DNA of 64,000 nt from Methanoregula sp. PtaB.Bin085 (GCF_002067035.1 NZ_MVQB01000013.1:186001-250000), one strand, 5' to 3'. Numbered from the stretch's first letter, positions 1-9,237 are shown. Made by a program: numbers and translations. The notes: generated from the sequence alone by a model not told the origin.

Positions 1-341
1 ACGGTTGAAGGGGAGAGCGTGTGTACAGTACCTTTGGATTCCCGAAGCCGAAGGAATATCCCGGTCTCTACACCTGGTGAAAATCCCGGGGTCCGTCATG
101 CATATCGGTTTCCGAAGGTTCTTCAGCTGTTCACGGCCTCCCGGGGCCGGTCAGAGGGGAGATTGTGACCTCCGTATCCTGATCCGGTAATGGACCGTTC
201 TCCACCCGGCAATTTACTGCAGCCCAATGGTTTTTCAGGATATGCTCTCGGAAAAACCTGAAAATCCGACGTTTTATTGTAAAGAACATTTTGAAACATT
301 CATAAGCAAGAAGGGAATAATGATATTTTCATAGTCAAACC
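1..341. other. Intergenic region, no supported gene
   Basis: I see no convincing gene. A 61-codon frame at 5-190 has no recognisable domain and odd composition. The stretch from about 255 to 335 is AT-rich (TTTTATTG, CATTCATAAG, TGATATTTTCATAG) and lies just before the response-regulator start at 342, so it probably holds that gene's promoter. I cannot place a single TATA box with confidence. Confidence 0.4.
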
Positions 342-2252
342 ATGTCCCCGGTACACCCTCAGCCCGCACCGCTCTCGATCCTCGTGGTCGATGACGATCC
401 CGATGTTCTCGATACGTTTGCTACCTATTTCACCAGCAAGCCGGGGATCGCCGTCCTGACGTTCAGGTCACCGATTGCCGCACTTGAAAAGCTGAAAACG
501 GATCCCGTCGATGCAATCTTCTGCGATTTCTCGATGCCGGATATGGACGGTGTCGAATTCCTCCGGGTGATCCGGTCGCGGGGAAGCACGGCATTTTTCA
601 TCATCTGCACCGGCAGGCACCTCACACGGGTTGCCATCGATGCAATGAACAGCGGGGGGAATTACTACCTGCAGAAGGGGGTGCTCATGATGGACGAGAT
701 ACCAAAAATCATCGAACTCGTCCGGCAGCACCAGGCCGGCCAGGCTCAGGCTTCCCCTGCGAAACCGGCGGCTGCTGCAACCCGACCCGCGGCAACAACG
801 ACCCGGTCCGCATCAGCTGTGACACGGTCCGGCACCGCTGCATCCCGGCCGGCAGCATCCCCGACCCGGGCCCCGGCAACACCGCCGGTCACAGCCGCCG
901 ACAGCCCGTTCCAGTCGCTGATCGACAACCAGTTTGTCCCCTTCTGCGGCTTCGACCGCAATGGCAAAATCCGGTACGCAAACCGTATCTATGCCCAGGA
1001 GATCTCCGCAGATGCTGAGGAAGGTGCGGGATTCTTCTCTGCAATCCCTGAGGACGAGCGTGCAGAGTTTGCAACGTACATCAAGTCGCTGACGGCACAG
1101 AACCCCGCCATCCACCTCCTGCATCATGTCCGGTCGAATGGTGCGCTGAAGCTGGTCCTTGGCAATTACCGGATATTTACCGATCCCTCCGGCGAGATTA
1201 CCGGATATACTGCAATCCTGACACCGATGTCCGGTATCATCTCCCTCTCATCTCTTGCCCTGCACTCTCTGGAGGAACCCCGGGTCAAGCCGGAGCCCGT
1301 GGTGCAGAAGGTCACCATGCCGCCGACTGAAAGCCACGTGACGGTCAGGAAGAAGCGGCGGACGAAGGATTACTTTACCGAGTTGTCGGAATCGGTCGAG
1401 AATGTCCAGTACCCGGTCTTTGCCATCGATACTGCCGGAAAGGTCGTTGCCTGGAACCGGGCTATCGCAGAGCTGACCGGGATCGGCGCCGCGGACATGG
1501 TCGGAAAGGGGGGCTATGCCTATTCAGATGTTCTCGTGGGCGAGAAACGGCCCATGCTGATCGATTACCTGGCAAAGATCCCGCACGACCTCAAGCTCAA
1601 GAAAGCGCTGGGAATCACCCATGACGGAGACGTGTTCAAGAGCGAACCCGACACGGTCCGGCTCCGGGGAAAGACGGTGCACCTCCACAGCAAGGGGGCC
1701 GGCATCTACGATGCGGAAGGAGCGCTGATCGCCGCGGTCCAGTCCATCATGGTCAGTACCGAGCAGCCGGCGCGGAAGGGGAGGGAACGGTACAGCGAGG
1801 AGGTGTACCTTGGCGGGATCTCGAGTATCATCCTCAAGGTCACCGACAGCGGCATGGGCGGGGCAATTGCCGGTGCGATCGGTTCGGCAGTCGGCGGGTA
1901 TGGTGTGTACGTGACCGACCGGCGGCTGTTCGTGATCCACAACCCGTTCCTGGACGCACGGCGCAGTGACAGCATCTCGTTCGGCGAGTTCATCCTTGGC
2001 GAGCTCTTCGGCACGAACGTGGATACCCGCCCGCGGCAGATGGAGGAGCTTGAGCGCCACAAGGTCTTCGAGGTCTGGAAGAAGGATATCGTCCGGATGG
2101 AGCTGAAAAAACCCAAGCTCCTTGCCGGGTCGCTCGATATCACCACGACCGCCGGCGGGAAGTTCCGCGTGTACATCGACCACATCCGGGCATTCGATCA
2201 CCTCCACCAGGTGCTGAAGATGGCTTACCCGGATATCCTTGAAGTTGAATGA
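342..2252 (+). CDS. REC-PAS-PAS protein with C-terminal PH-like/glycine-rich domain
   Basis: This 636-residue cytoplasmic signalling protein has no kinase or DNA-binding domain. Residues 11-130 are a receiver domain with the acidic patch VVDDDPD, phosphoacceptor Asp62 in FCDFSMPDMDG and conserved Lys112 in YLQKG. An Ala/Thr/Pro/Arg-rich linker spans about 132-186. Two PAS folds follow, at roughly 190-295 and 355-470; the second is recognisable from FAIDTAGKVVAWNRAIAELTG. The last 150 residues contain a glycine-rich stretch (GMGGAIAGAIGSAVGG) and then YVTDRRLFVI, which resembles PH-like domains that read out at membranes or in protein contacts; I could not name the family. Methanogens commonly carry REC-PAS proteins that relay signals from hybrid kinases. 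It appears to be a single-gene unit; the next gene has its own promoter-like sequence. Confidence 0.85.
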   Translation: MSPVHPQPAPLSILVVDDDPDVLDTFATYFTSKPGIAVLTFRSPIAALEKLKTDPVDAIFCDFSMPDMDGVEFLRVIRSRGSTAFFIICTGRHLTRVAIDAMNSGGNYYLQKGVLMMDEIPKIIELVRQHQAGQAQASPAKPAAAATRPAATTTRSASAVTRSGTAASRPAASPTRAPATPPVTAADSPFQSLIDNQFVPFCGFDRNGKIRYANRIYAQEISADAEEGAGFFSAIPEDERAEFATYIKSLTAQNPAIHLLHHVRSNGALKLVLGNYRIFTDPSGEITGYTAILTPMSGIISLSSLALHSLEEPRVKPEPVVQKVTMPPTESHVTVRKKRRTKDYFTELSESVENVQYPVFAIDTAGKVVAWNRAIAELTGIGAADMVGKGGYAYSDVLVGEKRPMLIDYLAKIPHDLKLKKALGITHDGDVFKSEPDTVRLRGKTVHLHSKGAGIYDAEGALIAAVQSIMVSTEQPARKGRERYSEEVYLGGISSIILKVTDSGMGGAIAGAIGSAVGGYGVYVTDRRLFVIHNPFLDARRSDSISFGEFILGELFGTNVDTRPRQMEELERHKVFEVWKKDIVRMELKKPKLLAGSLDITTTAGGKFRVYIDHIRAFDHLHQVLKMAYPDILEVE

Positions 2253-2280
2253 TTTTTCCGGTTGTCCGGCCGGTACGGTC

Positions 2281-2293
2281 CGTACATTTATTA
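2281..2293 (+). promoter_or_regulatory. TATA-like box for the small gene at 2316
   Basis: CGTACATTTATTATC contains a good archaeal TATA-like core, centred about 28 bases before the ATG at 2316. That is the spacing expected for a leaderless or short-leader archaeal transcript. Confidence 0.4.
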
Positions 2294-2315
2294 TCTACGG
2301 GCCGGATTACTCCAC

Positions 2316-2597
2316 ATGGCAGCAAAATCCATGCCTGAACGCGGGAAGAAGTCTTCCCGTTCCCGTGGCCCCCCAGGTGTGAGCCAGGACCGGAAAAGGG
2401 ATATCCTTGAGGCCAGGCACCACCCGTCGTCCCATGCCCGGCCGCATCCGGCACACCACCCCCGGCACAAGGTTACCGGCACTTCCCGGCACTATCCTCA
2501 TACCCATCCCCCGGAAGAGGCTCTCGACATCGATCACGGCACTCACCAGGACCGGCCCCGGCCCGGCAAGATCGCGAAGAAGAGCAGGCGTCTCTGA
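2316..2597 (+). CDS. Small His/Arg/Pro-rich basic protein
   Basis: This frame gives 93 residues rich in His, Arg, Lys and Pro, starting MAAKSMPERGKKSSRSRG and ending KIAKKSRRL. It has no domain I recognise. The ATG at 2316 is preferred over the in-frame start at 2262 because a TATA-like box lies about 28 bases upstream. The positively charged ends and central His clusters (ARHHPSSH, HPAHHPRHK) could bind nucleic acid or metal, but this is only inference. Highly biased composition in a GC-rich genome can also arise by chance, so the gene call is moderate to weak. Confidence 0.4.
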   Translation: MAAKSMPERGKKSSRSRGPPGVSQDRKRDILEARHHPSSHARPHPAHHPRHKVTGTSRHYPHTHPPEEALDIDHGTHQDRPRPGKIAKKSRRL

Positions 2598-2733
2598 ATC
2601 CTGTTTGTTCTTTGCATGGCCGAATCATTCCGGAGGGATTTGACGGCAGGAGGAAAATGATTTTTAGCCCTGCTTATCCGGCCTCCGAAACCTTTAATGT
2701 CCCGGGCCCGATCCTGACATTGGAGGGATCTGT

Positions 2734-3558
2734 ATGGCAGCGCAGAAAAAAACGGTCATTGAATTCCCGAGCGTCTCCGACCGGGCGTACCGGGAATCCA
2801 GGCGCCACCTGAAGGTGGACAGCATCATGAGCAAAAAGGTCGTCACCACAACACCGGAGACGACGATGAACCAGGCTGCACAGATCATGGGGGAGAAGCA
2901 CATCGGCAGCCTGATTGTGGTGAAATACAAGACACCCGTTGCCATCGTGACGGAAAGGGACGTGCTCTCACGGGTTCTTGCAACCGGTAAAAACCTCAAG
3001 AAGACCCTGGTCGGGGATGTCATGTCGTACCCGCTCATCAGGATATGTACATCGTTCGAGATCCGGGAAGCGGCACGGACCATGATCAATAAAAAGGCAC
3101 GGCTCGTGGTCTATGTCTGCGGGAAGATGGCCGGGATCATCACCGCTTCCGACCTGATCCGTGAACTGCCCGACGCACCGGAGACCTCGATGGTTGTCGA
3201 TGATTTCATGACGCGGGAGATCGTCACTGCTGACGAGGACGAAACGGTGTACGCGGCAGCAACCCGGATGGGGAAGAAGCGGGTCGGGAGCGTGATCGTC
3301 ATGAGCGATGACAAGCCCCTCGGGATATTTACCGAGCGCGATCTCCTCTCGTCGTTCCTTGTTCATTCCCGGTCGCTCGACACCCCGCTTCGCGAAGCCT
3401 GCTCCGGCCTCATGACCACGGCTCCTGCCGGCATCAGCATCCACGAGGCAGCCAAGATCATGGCGGCGAAGCATATCCGCAGGCTCCCGATCATGAAGAA
3501 GAAGCAGATCGCCGGGATCATCACGGCAAGGGACCTTGTCGAGGCGTACGCGAAGTGA
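2734..3558 (+). CDS. Four-CBS-domain protein
   Basis: This 274-residue soluble protein is made almost entirely of CBS domains, in two Bateman modules. The repeats begin near residues 31 (IMSKKVVTTTPETTMNQAA), 92, 155 (FMTREIVTADEDETVYAAA) and 220. The characteristic ends are visible: GSLIVVKYKTPVAIVTERDV, GSVIVMSDDKPLGIFTERDL and GIITARDLVEAYA. CBS pairs bind adenine nucleotides or S-adenosyl compounds and regulate a partner, but no enzyme domain is attached, so the target is unknown. The ATG at 2734 follows the ribosome-binding sequence GGAGGGATC, and an AT-rich CCTTTAATG element lies at about 2690. It is separated from its neighbours by several hundred bases, so it is probably transcribed alone. 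Confidence 0.9.
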   Translation: MAAQKKTVIEFPSVSDRAYRESRRHLKVDSIMSKKVVTTTPETTMNQAAQIMGEKHIGSLIVVKYKTPVAIVTERDVLSRVLATGKNLKKTLVGDVMSYPLIRICTSFEIREAARTMINKKARLVVYVCGKMAGIITASDLIRELPDAPETSMVVDDFMTREIVTADEDETVYAAATRMGKKRVGSVIVMSDDKPLGIFTERDLLSSFLVHSRSLDTPLREACSGLMTTAPAGISIHEAAKIMAAKHIRRLPIMKKKQIAGIITARDLVEAYAK

Positions 3559-3980
3559 GGATTTTTACTCTGTCGAGAAATCCTCGCAGCAATCCGTTCA
3601 TTGGAATAGCGAAGGTGACCTGTGGTTTCGATCATTTTTTAGATGGCCCTGTACGGCCATGCTCCACGGGGCGAGGGTCGGCAGACCCCGAGCGCCAGTG
3701 CGCCCATCATTATCCGCTATTTGCAGGTTTTCTCCAGAGCGAGAAAATACATAATCGCCCCCCTTGCGCCAGCCCAGCCCCCGTTGGGGGCGGGGGCGCT
3801 TGGGATTCCGCAGTTTTATCTGTTTCATCACTCCTGATTTCATGATAAATGGAATTTAAAAAAATGAATGATGCTACTACGGAATGATCCCGCAAGATTG
3901 AATCGCAATCAGCGGAACATGTGACTCCTGTTTGACATAGAGAGGTGTCACCGTTGCAATCAGGAATTCCCGGTCCTCGT
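3559..3980. other. Intergenic region with inverted repeats
   Basis: No gene seen. A hairpin lies at 3643-3660 (ATGGCC-CTGTAC-GGCCAT); its core GGCCCTGTACGGCC recurs in the hairpin at 39460-39477. A second C/G-rich inverted repeat (AGCCCCCGTTGGGGGC) lies near 3775-3790. The stretch 3835-3870 is AT-rich. The region lies between the 3' ends of two convergent genes, so the hairpins may serve transcription termination. Confidence 0.45.
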
Positions 3981-6122
3981 CTACAATACCTTCAGCACCA
4001 TGATGGTGATATCGTCATGCTGGGGCTGGGTTCCCGCGAACGCGATCACGTCCCGGACAACCGCCTCCCGTATCTCTTTTGCAGTGCCATTCCGGTTCTT
4101 CATCACGCAGTCCGTGAACCGGTCGGTGCCGTACTCCTCGATCTTCTCGTTGGTCGCCTCCGTTACGCCATCGGTGTACAGCACGATAAGGTCATCGGCG
4201 TTCAGCGGGATCTTCACGGCCTCGAGATCGATCTCGTTGATAACGCCAAGCGCGATCCCCTTTGCGGAGAGGAGCTTCACGCTGCCGGTCCCGGCGCTGA
4301 TAAGGATTGGGGGGTTGTGGCCGGCGTTGACATACGTGAGGCTCTTTGCCCTGCTGTCCAGGACCGCGTAGAAGAGCGTAACGAACATCCCCGTCTTCGA
4401 GTCCTCAACGAGATGGACGTTTGCCTCGCGCAGCGAGCCGACCGGGTCGCCGGCGCTGTGGGCGCTGGCCCGGATCAGGGTCCGCGAGAGGGCCATGAAC
4501 AATGCGGCGGGCACGCCCTTGCCGGAGACGTCGGCGATGACGAGACCGGTATGGTCGGAGTCCAGCGGGATAAAGTCGTAGAAGTCCCCGCCGACCTCGA
4601 GCGCCGGGAGATTGTACCCGTCAAGGTCGAACCCGGGGATCATTGGCGCACGCTCCGGCAGGAAATCCTGCTGGATGCCCTTGGCGATCTCGAGCTCCTT
4701 TAACATCCGCTCCTTCTCGGCGGTGGTCCGCTTCAGGGTGCTGATGTACTCCCGGAGATCCGATGCCATGGTGTTGAAGGAGTACGCCAGGCTGCCGAAC
4801 TCGTCCTGCGTGTTCACCTCCACGACATAGTCGAGGTTCCCTTTACCGACCTCCTCGGCTCCCTTCTCAAGTTTCTGCAAAGGCTCGGTCAGAAAGCGGG
4901 AGAAGGTCCACGTCAGGACAACCACTGCCAGGATCAGGATAATGAATATCCCGATGAAGATGGTCTTCATGGTCTGCTGCTGGCTTGCCATGTGGTCGGC
5001 GGCGGCCCGCGTGTCGGCCCGGATTGTCTCCTGCGAGAGCCGGGCCGGAGCGGTCACGTCATCGACCGGCATTACGACACCGACACTCCAGTTCACGCTC
5101 GGCACCGGGGCGTAGGCAATGAACCGGTCGCCATCCTCAAACTGGACACGCTCGATGCCGGTCTTTCCCGCGGTCATCTCCCGGGCCACCCGGACAAGTC
5201 CTGTGTTGTTACTCTCCAGCAGATCCTCAGTCACAAAGGATTCGTCCCACCTGCGATCGCCGGCCGAGAGGCCCGGCCGCGTGATGACATGCCCCGTGCT
5301 GTCGATCAGCATCGCATAGCCGCGGTCGCCGACCTGCGTGCCGATGATGTTCTGGTTGATGGTGTCGATGGTGACATCGGCTCCCACCACCCAGGTTCTG
5401 CCGGTCCGGTTGTCATACACCGGGCGCGAGCAGGTGACCATCAGGCCGTGGCCGAGCAGGTCGACATACGGCTGGGACCACGTGACGCCGCCGTTCTTCT
5501 TTGCGTCCTTAAACCAGCTCCGGAGCCGGGGATCGAATGACGCGTTCAGCCCGTTCGTCCACGGGTAGATGACCGAAATGCCGCTGTCCGTCCCCACGTA
5601 CACTGCCGAGATCTGGCGGTTGTTCGCATACACCGGGATAAAGATATCCCCCATCATGCCGGCAGCGTTGCGCTCTTCCAGTGTCACGGTCTCTTTTGCG
5701 CCGGGTGAGTAGAAGAGGACGGTCGTTGCAAACCGGTCTTCCGGGACATCGTCCTGCGTGTACAGCCGCTGCGTGCGGACCCGGTCCGGGTGCGCCTGGA
5801 TCTCGCCGGCATAGTATGCCATGGTCCCGAGATCTGCGCGGACCCGCTCGAATATGATGTTGCTGATATAGGCCTGGTCGCTTGCAAGTTTCAGGAGCGA
5901 GGCCCGTGCATTGGTCTCGAGCGCCGCGGCGCTGTCGGCGCTCGCCTTGTTCCCGAGATCGGTGCTGCGGCCGGCGGCAAAGGTGCTGACGTCCTCCATC
6001 TGCGTGAACGCAAGATACCCGGTTGCGCCCAGCGCTACGAGGGAGAGTACGAGGAACAGCAAAAGGATTTTTGTCCGTAAAGGGAAGCGGATCTTCGGAG
6101 GAGAGCGGGTACCCGGATTCAT
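3981..6122 (-). CDS. Membrane sensor phosphatase: dCache-HAMP-PP2C (SpoIIE/RsbU type)
   Basis: This is a 713-residue membrane-bound signal phosphatase. An N-terminal membrane segment (residues about 17-38, LLLFLVLSLVALGATGYLAF) is followed by an extracellular double-Cache region (about 50-330), a second membrane segment (about 365-385), a HAMP domain and coiled coil (about 386-470), and a C-terminal PP2C/SpoIIE phosphatase. Metal-binding motifs are present: EVGGDFYDF, VIADVSGKGVPAALFMA, LYTDGVTEA and HDDITIMVL. The family dephosphorylates phosphoserine on STAS/anti-sigma-like partners in bacteria; the archaeal target is unknown. I chose the ATG at 6122 because AAGGAG lies five bases upstream and the membrane segment then starts near the N-terminus. 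A longer frame to 6245 adds 41 residues without family features. Confidence 0.9.
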   Translation of the reverse strand: MNPGTRSPPKIRFPLRTKILLLFLVLSLVALGATGYLAFTQMEDVSTFAAGRSTDLGNKASADSAAALETNARASLLKLASDQAYISNIIFERVRADLGTMAYYAGEIQAHPDRVRTQRLYTQDDVPEDRFATTVLFYSPGAKETVTLEERNAAGMMGDIFIPVYANNRQISAVYVGTDSGISVIYPWTNGLNASFDPRLRSWFKDAKKNGGVTWSQPYVDLLGHGLMVTCSRPVYDNRTGRTWVVGADVTIDTINQNIIGTQVGDRGYAMLIDSTGHVITRPGLSAGDRRWDESFVTEDLLESNNTGLVRVAREMTAGKTGIERVQFEDGDRFIAYAPVPSVNWSVGVVMPVDDVTAPARLSQETIRADTRAAADHMASQQQTMKTIFIGIFIILILAVVVLTWTFSRFLTEPLQKLEKGAEEVGKGNLDYVVEVNTQDEFGSLAYSFNTMASDLREYISTLKRTTAEKERMLKELEIAKGIQQDFLPERAPMIPGFDLDGYNLPALEVGGDFYDFIPLDSDHTGLVIADVSGKGVPAALFMALSRTLIRASAHSAGDPVGSLREANVHLVEDSKTGMFVTLFYAVLDSRAKSLTYVNAGHNPPILISAGTGSVKLLSAKGIALGVINEIDLEAVKIPLNADDLIVLYTDGVTEATNEKIEEYGTDRFTDCVMKNRNGTAKEIREAVVRDVIAFAGTQPQHDDITIMVLKVL

Positions 6123-6278
6123 CCATTCTCCTTCACGTTCCGGACAAAAAAATGGATTGGTTCTGCACTCAGAAACCGGAATCCCGGCTGACAACAGGAT
6201 GGCAGGGGGCGCCTGTATCACCCGGGATGTTTGGGGAGCTCCCATGGAACAGGGAAACCCGGAGAGGAAAGGAGGGTA

Positions 6279-6398
6279 TTACGATCCAGTTTTCCCGAAC
6301 CAGCCAAACGGGTTCAGGATATACAATACCGCAGCGAGCCCGACGAGGCCAAGGGCAATGATTGCGAGCAGCAGTACCTGGTTTGTAGTCAGCGCCAT
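6279..6398 (-). CDS. 39-residue single-span membrane protein
   Basis: This short frame encodes MALTTNQVLLLAIIALGLVG and ends LNPFGWFGKTGS. It has one hydrophobic span (about residues 8-27) followed by a short polar tail with Trp and Phe at the membrane edge. The composition is far from random and the frame is open from a clean ATG to a TAA. A GTGAT-containing sequence lies 12-16 bases upstream. It sits 157 bases ahead of the PP2C sensor gene on the same strand, so the two could be co-transcribed, and it may be a small partner of a membrane protein. Function is unknown. Confidence 0.6.
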   Translation of the reverse strand: MALTTNQVLLLAIIALGLVGLAAVLYILNPFGWFGKTGS

Positions 6399-6568
6399 AT
6401 CAATCAATGATCACGGTTCCGGAAGGAAAAAAGGTTTCCAAATTTTATCAGGTCACCCGGAATATTCCCCGGGATATGCCCCTCCTTTGCCGGCATACAT
6501 TGACACCGGTGTCCGGCCGGTGCCGCCCGATAAAAAAAGAGGCAGCGATACCATATCCGTTGTGGATC

Positions 6569-7414
6569 TCAGCTGCCCTTTCCAAAAGAGAGGAGAGCTG
6601 CACCACCTGCATCGGTCAGTGTGAGCCGGTTACCCGTGACGGTAAAGCCTGCAGTCTTTTTCAGCAGGGTAAGGAAGGTATTCTCCTGCAGCATGATACC
6701 ATCTCCGGGACAGTTCATTTTCGTTGAACTCAGGGAACTGATCATAAGCGAGGTTCCGTTCACCGTGTACGATCCGGAGTACTGGTTGCAGCCGGCAGAA
6801 CCGCTCACGCGCCCTGCGGTGTCGAAAACGGCGGTAACCGTGCTTCCGCTGATCACCGATGAAACAGCATCACCGGCATACACGGAGTCGAGTGTCCAGT
6901 TCGTGCCGGCGAGGGGTGCCGGAGCGGGCGGGACCAGTCGCGTGAATGTCAGCACGGTCCTGCCGGACGCGTCAGCGAACGCAAGGGTATCGCTGCCTGC
7001 CGACACCGATGCAGCAAGGGGGAGTACTTTAAGGTAAGCGCTCTCCTGCTCCATCACGCCCGGCTTCATACAGGCCATTTCCGTGGAACCTGCCGGCCCG
7101 ATCGTGATCTTCGTTCCGTCGAGCCGGTAGTCGGCAAAGTAATGGTTGCAGCCGGATGTGCCGGCGATGCTCCCTCCCTTGCCGAACTCCATCGTGATCG
7201 TTGTGCCGTCCATGGGTGCGGCAAGTGTCCCGCCGGAAAGGTATCCGGTAAGGACCCAGCGGCTCCCGTCAGGTGCCGGGATGTCTCCTGCCGGGATCCC
7301 TGCAGACGGTATGCTGCCGGTGCATCCCGCGGCGATGAGTACGGGGACAATGACCATGAGGCCGGCAATCACGGGGAGGAACGGGATCCTGCCGGTCGTA
7401 TTCTGCGGATTCAT
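6569..7414 (-). CDS. META-domain lipoprotein, two tandem repeats
   Basis: This 281-residue exported lipoprotein has an N-terminal signal ending in the lipobox LIAAGC, so the mature protein is probably lipid-anchored outside the cell. Two META/HslJ-like domains follow. The first starts at GSRWVLTGYL and contains GTSGCNHYFADYRLDG; the second starts at GTNWTLDSVY and contains GSAGCNQYSGSYTVNG. These match the family's hallmark SGCNxYxGxY, and each ends in a TEMAC or TKMNC-like strand. HslJ-type proteins in bacteria are linked to envelope stress, heat and antibiotic tolerance; the archaeal role is not established. The ATG at 7414 places the signal peptide at the N-terminus, and a TATA-like box lies about 27 bases upstream. 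Confidence 0.88.
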   Translation of the reverse strand: MNPQNTTGRIPFLPVIAGLMVIVPVLIAAGCTGSIPSAGIPAGDIPAPDGSRWVLTGYLSGGTLAAPMDGTTITMEFGKGGSIAGTSGCNHYFADYRLDGTKITIGPAGSTEMACMKPGVMEQESAYLKVLPLAASVSAGSDTLAFADASGRTVLTFTRLVPPAPAPLAGTNWTLDSVYAGDAVSSVISGSTVTAVFDTAGRVSGSAGCNQYSGSYTVNGTSLMISSLSSTKMNCPGDGIMLQENTFLTLLKKTAGFTVTGNRLTLTDAGGAALLSFGKGS

Positions 7415-7433
7415 GCAGGAACATGGGATGAAT

Positions 7434-7447
7434 GGTATTATAAACAG
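7434..7447 (-). promoter_or_regulatory. TATA-like box of the META lipoprotein gene
   Basis: On the minus strand this reads TGTTTATAATACC, a strong archaeal TATA-like sequence about 25-30 bases before the ATG at 7414. The transcript is probably leaderless or has a very short leader. Confidence 0.5.
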
Positions 7448-7716
7448 ACCTTTGACTGCGAATGGTTTCGCAGCAATCGCTCCCCGCAGACCGGCCGTGG
7501 CTGCCGGGCCCATCATGAGATGGGACGGCAGTACGGCGCCCTGATGAAGTACAAACTCACCGGTGAACTCACGTGCCGGGCAACCAACATCTCGCGGCGA
7601 GAGTACATGCCGGAGCAGATCCGGGCCATGGGCTGCAATCATTCCGGAAGCACCGGTGCATGCCCTGCCGTCAGTCCCGCGGGTAATGGCTCCGGCAGCT
7701 TGCGTAAAAAAAGGGT

Positions 7717-9237
7717 TCAGACCCGTTCCATGGAGATTGTCATGTCTTCTGCAATCCAGAAGATCGGATCCTCAGTGCAGGTGTCGCACTCGGCCCGGGG
7801 TTCCTGGAAGGCCATATCGTTCGTGACCGGCCGGGTGATCGCCGGCACGAGCGGGATATCGACGTCCTTCTGGATCACGTACCGGTACGGGTCGAGGTTC
7901 TGGGCAAAGTACTCCTTCCACCGGTGCCGATCGTCCGGCGTTGCATTGTATGACCAGTCGCCCCCTTCGGCCGCGGTCACGTCGTTGGGGACCCAGCCGT
8001 AGCCTTCAAGGTAATACTCGGCCCAGAAGTGGGTGCCGGGGTTCGCCTCGAACATCTGGTACCCACCGGCAGCGCGGGCCGGAATGCCGAGCGCCCGGCA
8101 GAGCGCGGCAAAGTACATGCTCTGGGTGCCGCAGTCGCCCTCGCCGGTCTCCAGCATGTACTCGGATTCAGGCTTCCGGATCGCATCCAGGTAGGAATGC
8201 GGGGCATGGCTGTAGGGATACGTGTCTACGATATACCAGTAAATCTTCCGGGTCTGGTTATACGGATTGGTCTCGTTGCCCACAATCTCCTGTGCTTTCT
8301 TCTTCATGGCGGGCGTGATAACGATGTTCACGCCGGATTTTGTATATTTCTGGTACTCGGGACTGCTGGTATTGTACGGCAGGACCTTTGCGGGATCGAT
8401 GGTAAATCGCACCTCGTGCCGGGTGAAGCGGAACTTTGCCGTGGCATTGATGAACGGATCCTTCATCTCCTCGAGCGGGAACTCGAAGTACACGATTCCG
8501 ATGTCCCCGCTGGTGCCGGTCGTGGATTTCATGTACTGTGCTGGTTCCAGGGAAAGGATGGTCACATTCGTCTGGTGAACGTACTCGATGGGGAGGGGCA
8601 GCCAGAGCCGGAACGTGCCGGTTGCCGGGAGCTTTGAGCGGGGAATTGCGATGGATTCGGTTCCTTCCCAGACAACGGGTTCGCCCTTCGAGCCGGTGCC
8701 GGTCCGGTGGAGGAGGAGCGGCACCATCTCATCATAAATTGGCGTGTGGTTCTTTGCGGCCATCCGTTTCCGGATCAGGGGTATGTTGTGGAACTGGATG
8801 TTGTTGATGGTCTCCGAGGAGTACATGATTTCGCCATCGGTCATGAGGGCTGTCGGTTTCATCGAATCGAGCTGGGCGGTCTGCTCCTGCAGGCTGAGGT
8901 CCGGGAAGGCCGACGCGACCTGTGCTTCTGCCACGCTCCGGTTCCAGGGGAACGGGTAGAGAATCATCATGACCTTTGTGGAGCGGTCCCGCGCCCTGAG
9001 GGCTGCCGCGGGATTGCCTTCAGCGGTATAGTTCTCCTGCGCACGGATGAAGAGATCTTCCGCTGCACGGTAATTTGCAGCCGAAAACTCCTGCTCTGCC
9101 TGCTGCATGAGGGTATCGCCCTGCGATTTTTCGGACGCCGGAGGTACAGCTGCGCCCGGGGACTGTGTTGTACAGCCGGCAGCAAGGAGTGCGCATATGC
9201 AGACAATGATGAGGGGAAGGATAAGTGATCGTTTCAT
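7717..9237 (-). CDS. Transglutaminase-like (papain-fold) lipoprotein
   Basis: This 506-residue exported lipoprotein starts MKRSLILPLIIVCICALLAA and continues GC, a standard lipobox. Residues about 35-100 are helical and TPR-like (LMQQAEQEFSAANYRAAEDLF). The central part is a beta-rich N-terminal transglutaminase region. The catalytic core holds Cys in EGDCGTQS, His in GTHFWAEYY and Asp in WVPNDVT, the expected Cys-His-Asp triad, so an active thiol enzyme is likely. Family members act as proteases or protein cross-linkers at the cell surface; the substrate is unknown. The ATG at 9237 was chosen because it gives a signal peptide, and an AT-rich promoter-like stretch lies about 30 bases upstream. 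A 302-base gap separates it from the META lipoprotein gene on the same strand. Confidence 0.88.
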   Translation of the reverse strand: MKRSLILPLIIVCICALLAAGCTTQSPGAAVPPASEKSQGDTLMQQAEQEFSAANYRAAEDLFIRAQENYTAEGNPAAALRARDRSTKVMMILYPFPWNRSVAEAQVASAFPDLSLQEQTAQLDSMKPTALMTDGEIMYSSETINNIQFHNIPLIRKRMAAKNHTPIYDEMVPLLLHRTGTGSKGEPVVWEGTESIAIPRSKLPATGTFRLWLPLPIEYVHQTNVTILSLEPAQYMKSTTGTSGDIGIVYFEFPLEEMKDPFINATAKFRFTRHEVRFTIDPAKVLPYNTSSPEYQKYTKSGVNIVITPAMKKKAQEIVGNETNPYNQTRKIYWYIVDTYPYSHAPHSYLDAIRKPESEYMLETGEGDCGTQSMYFAALCRALGIPARAAGGYQMFEANPGTHFWAEYYLEGYGWVPNDVTAAEGGDWSYNATPDDRHRWKEYFAQNLDPYRYVIQKDVDIPLVPAITRPVTNDMAFQEPRAECDTCTEDPIFWIAEDMTISMERV

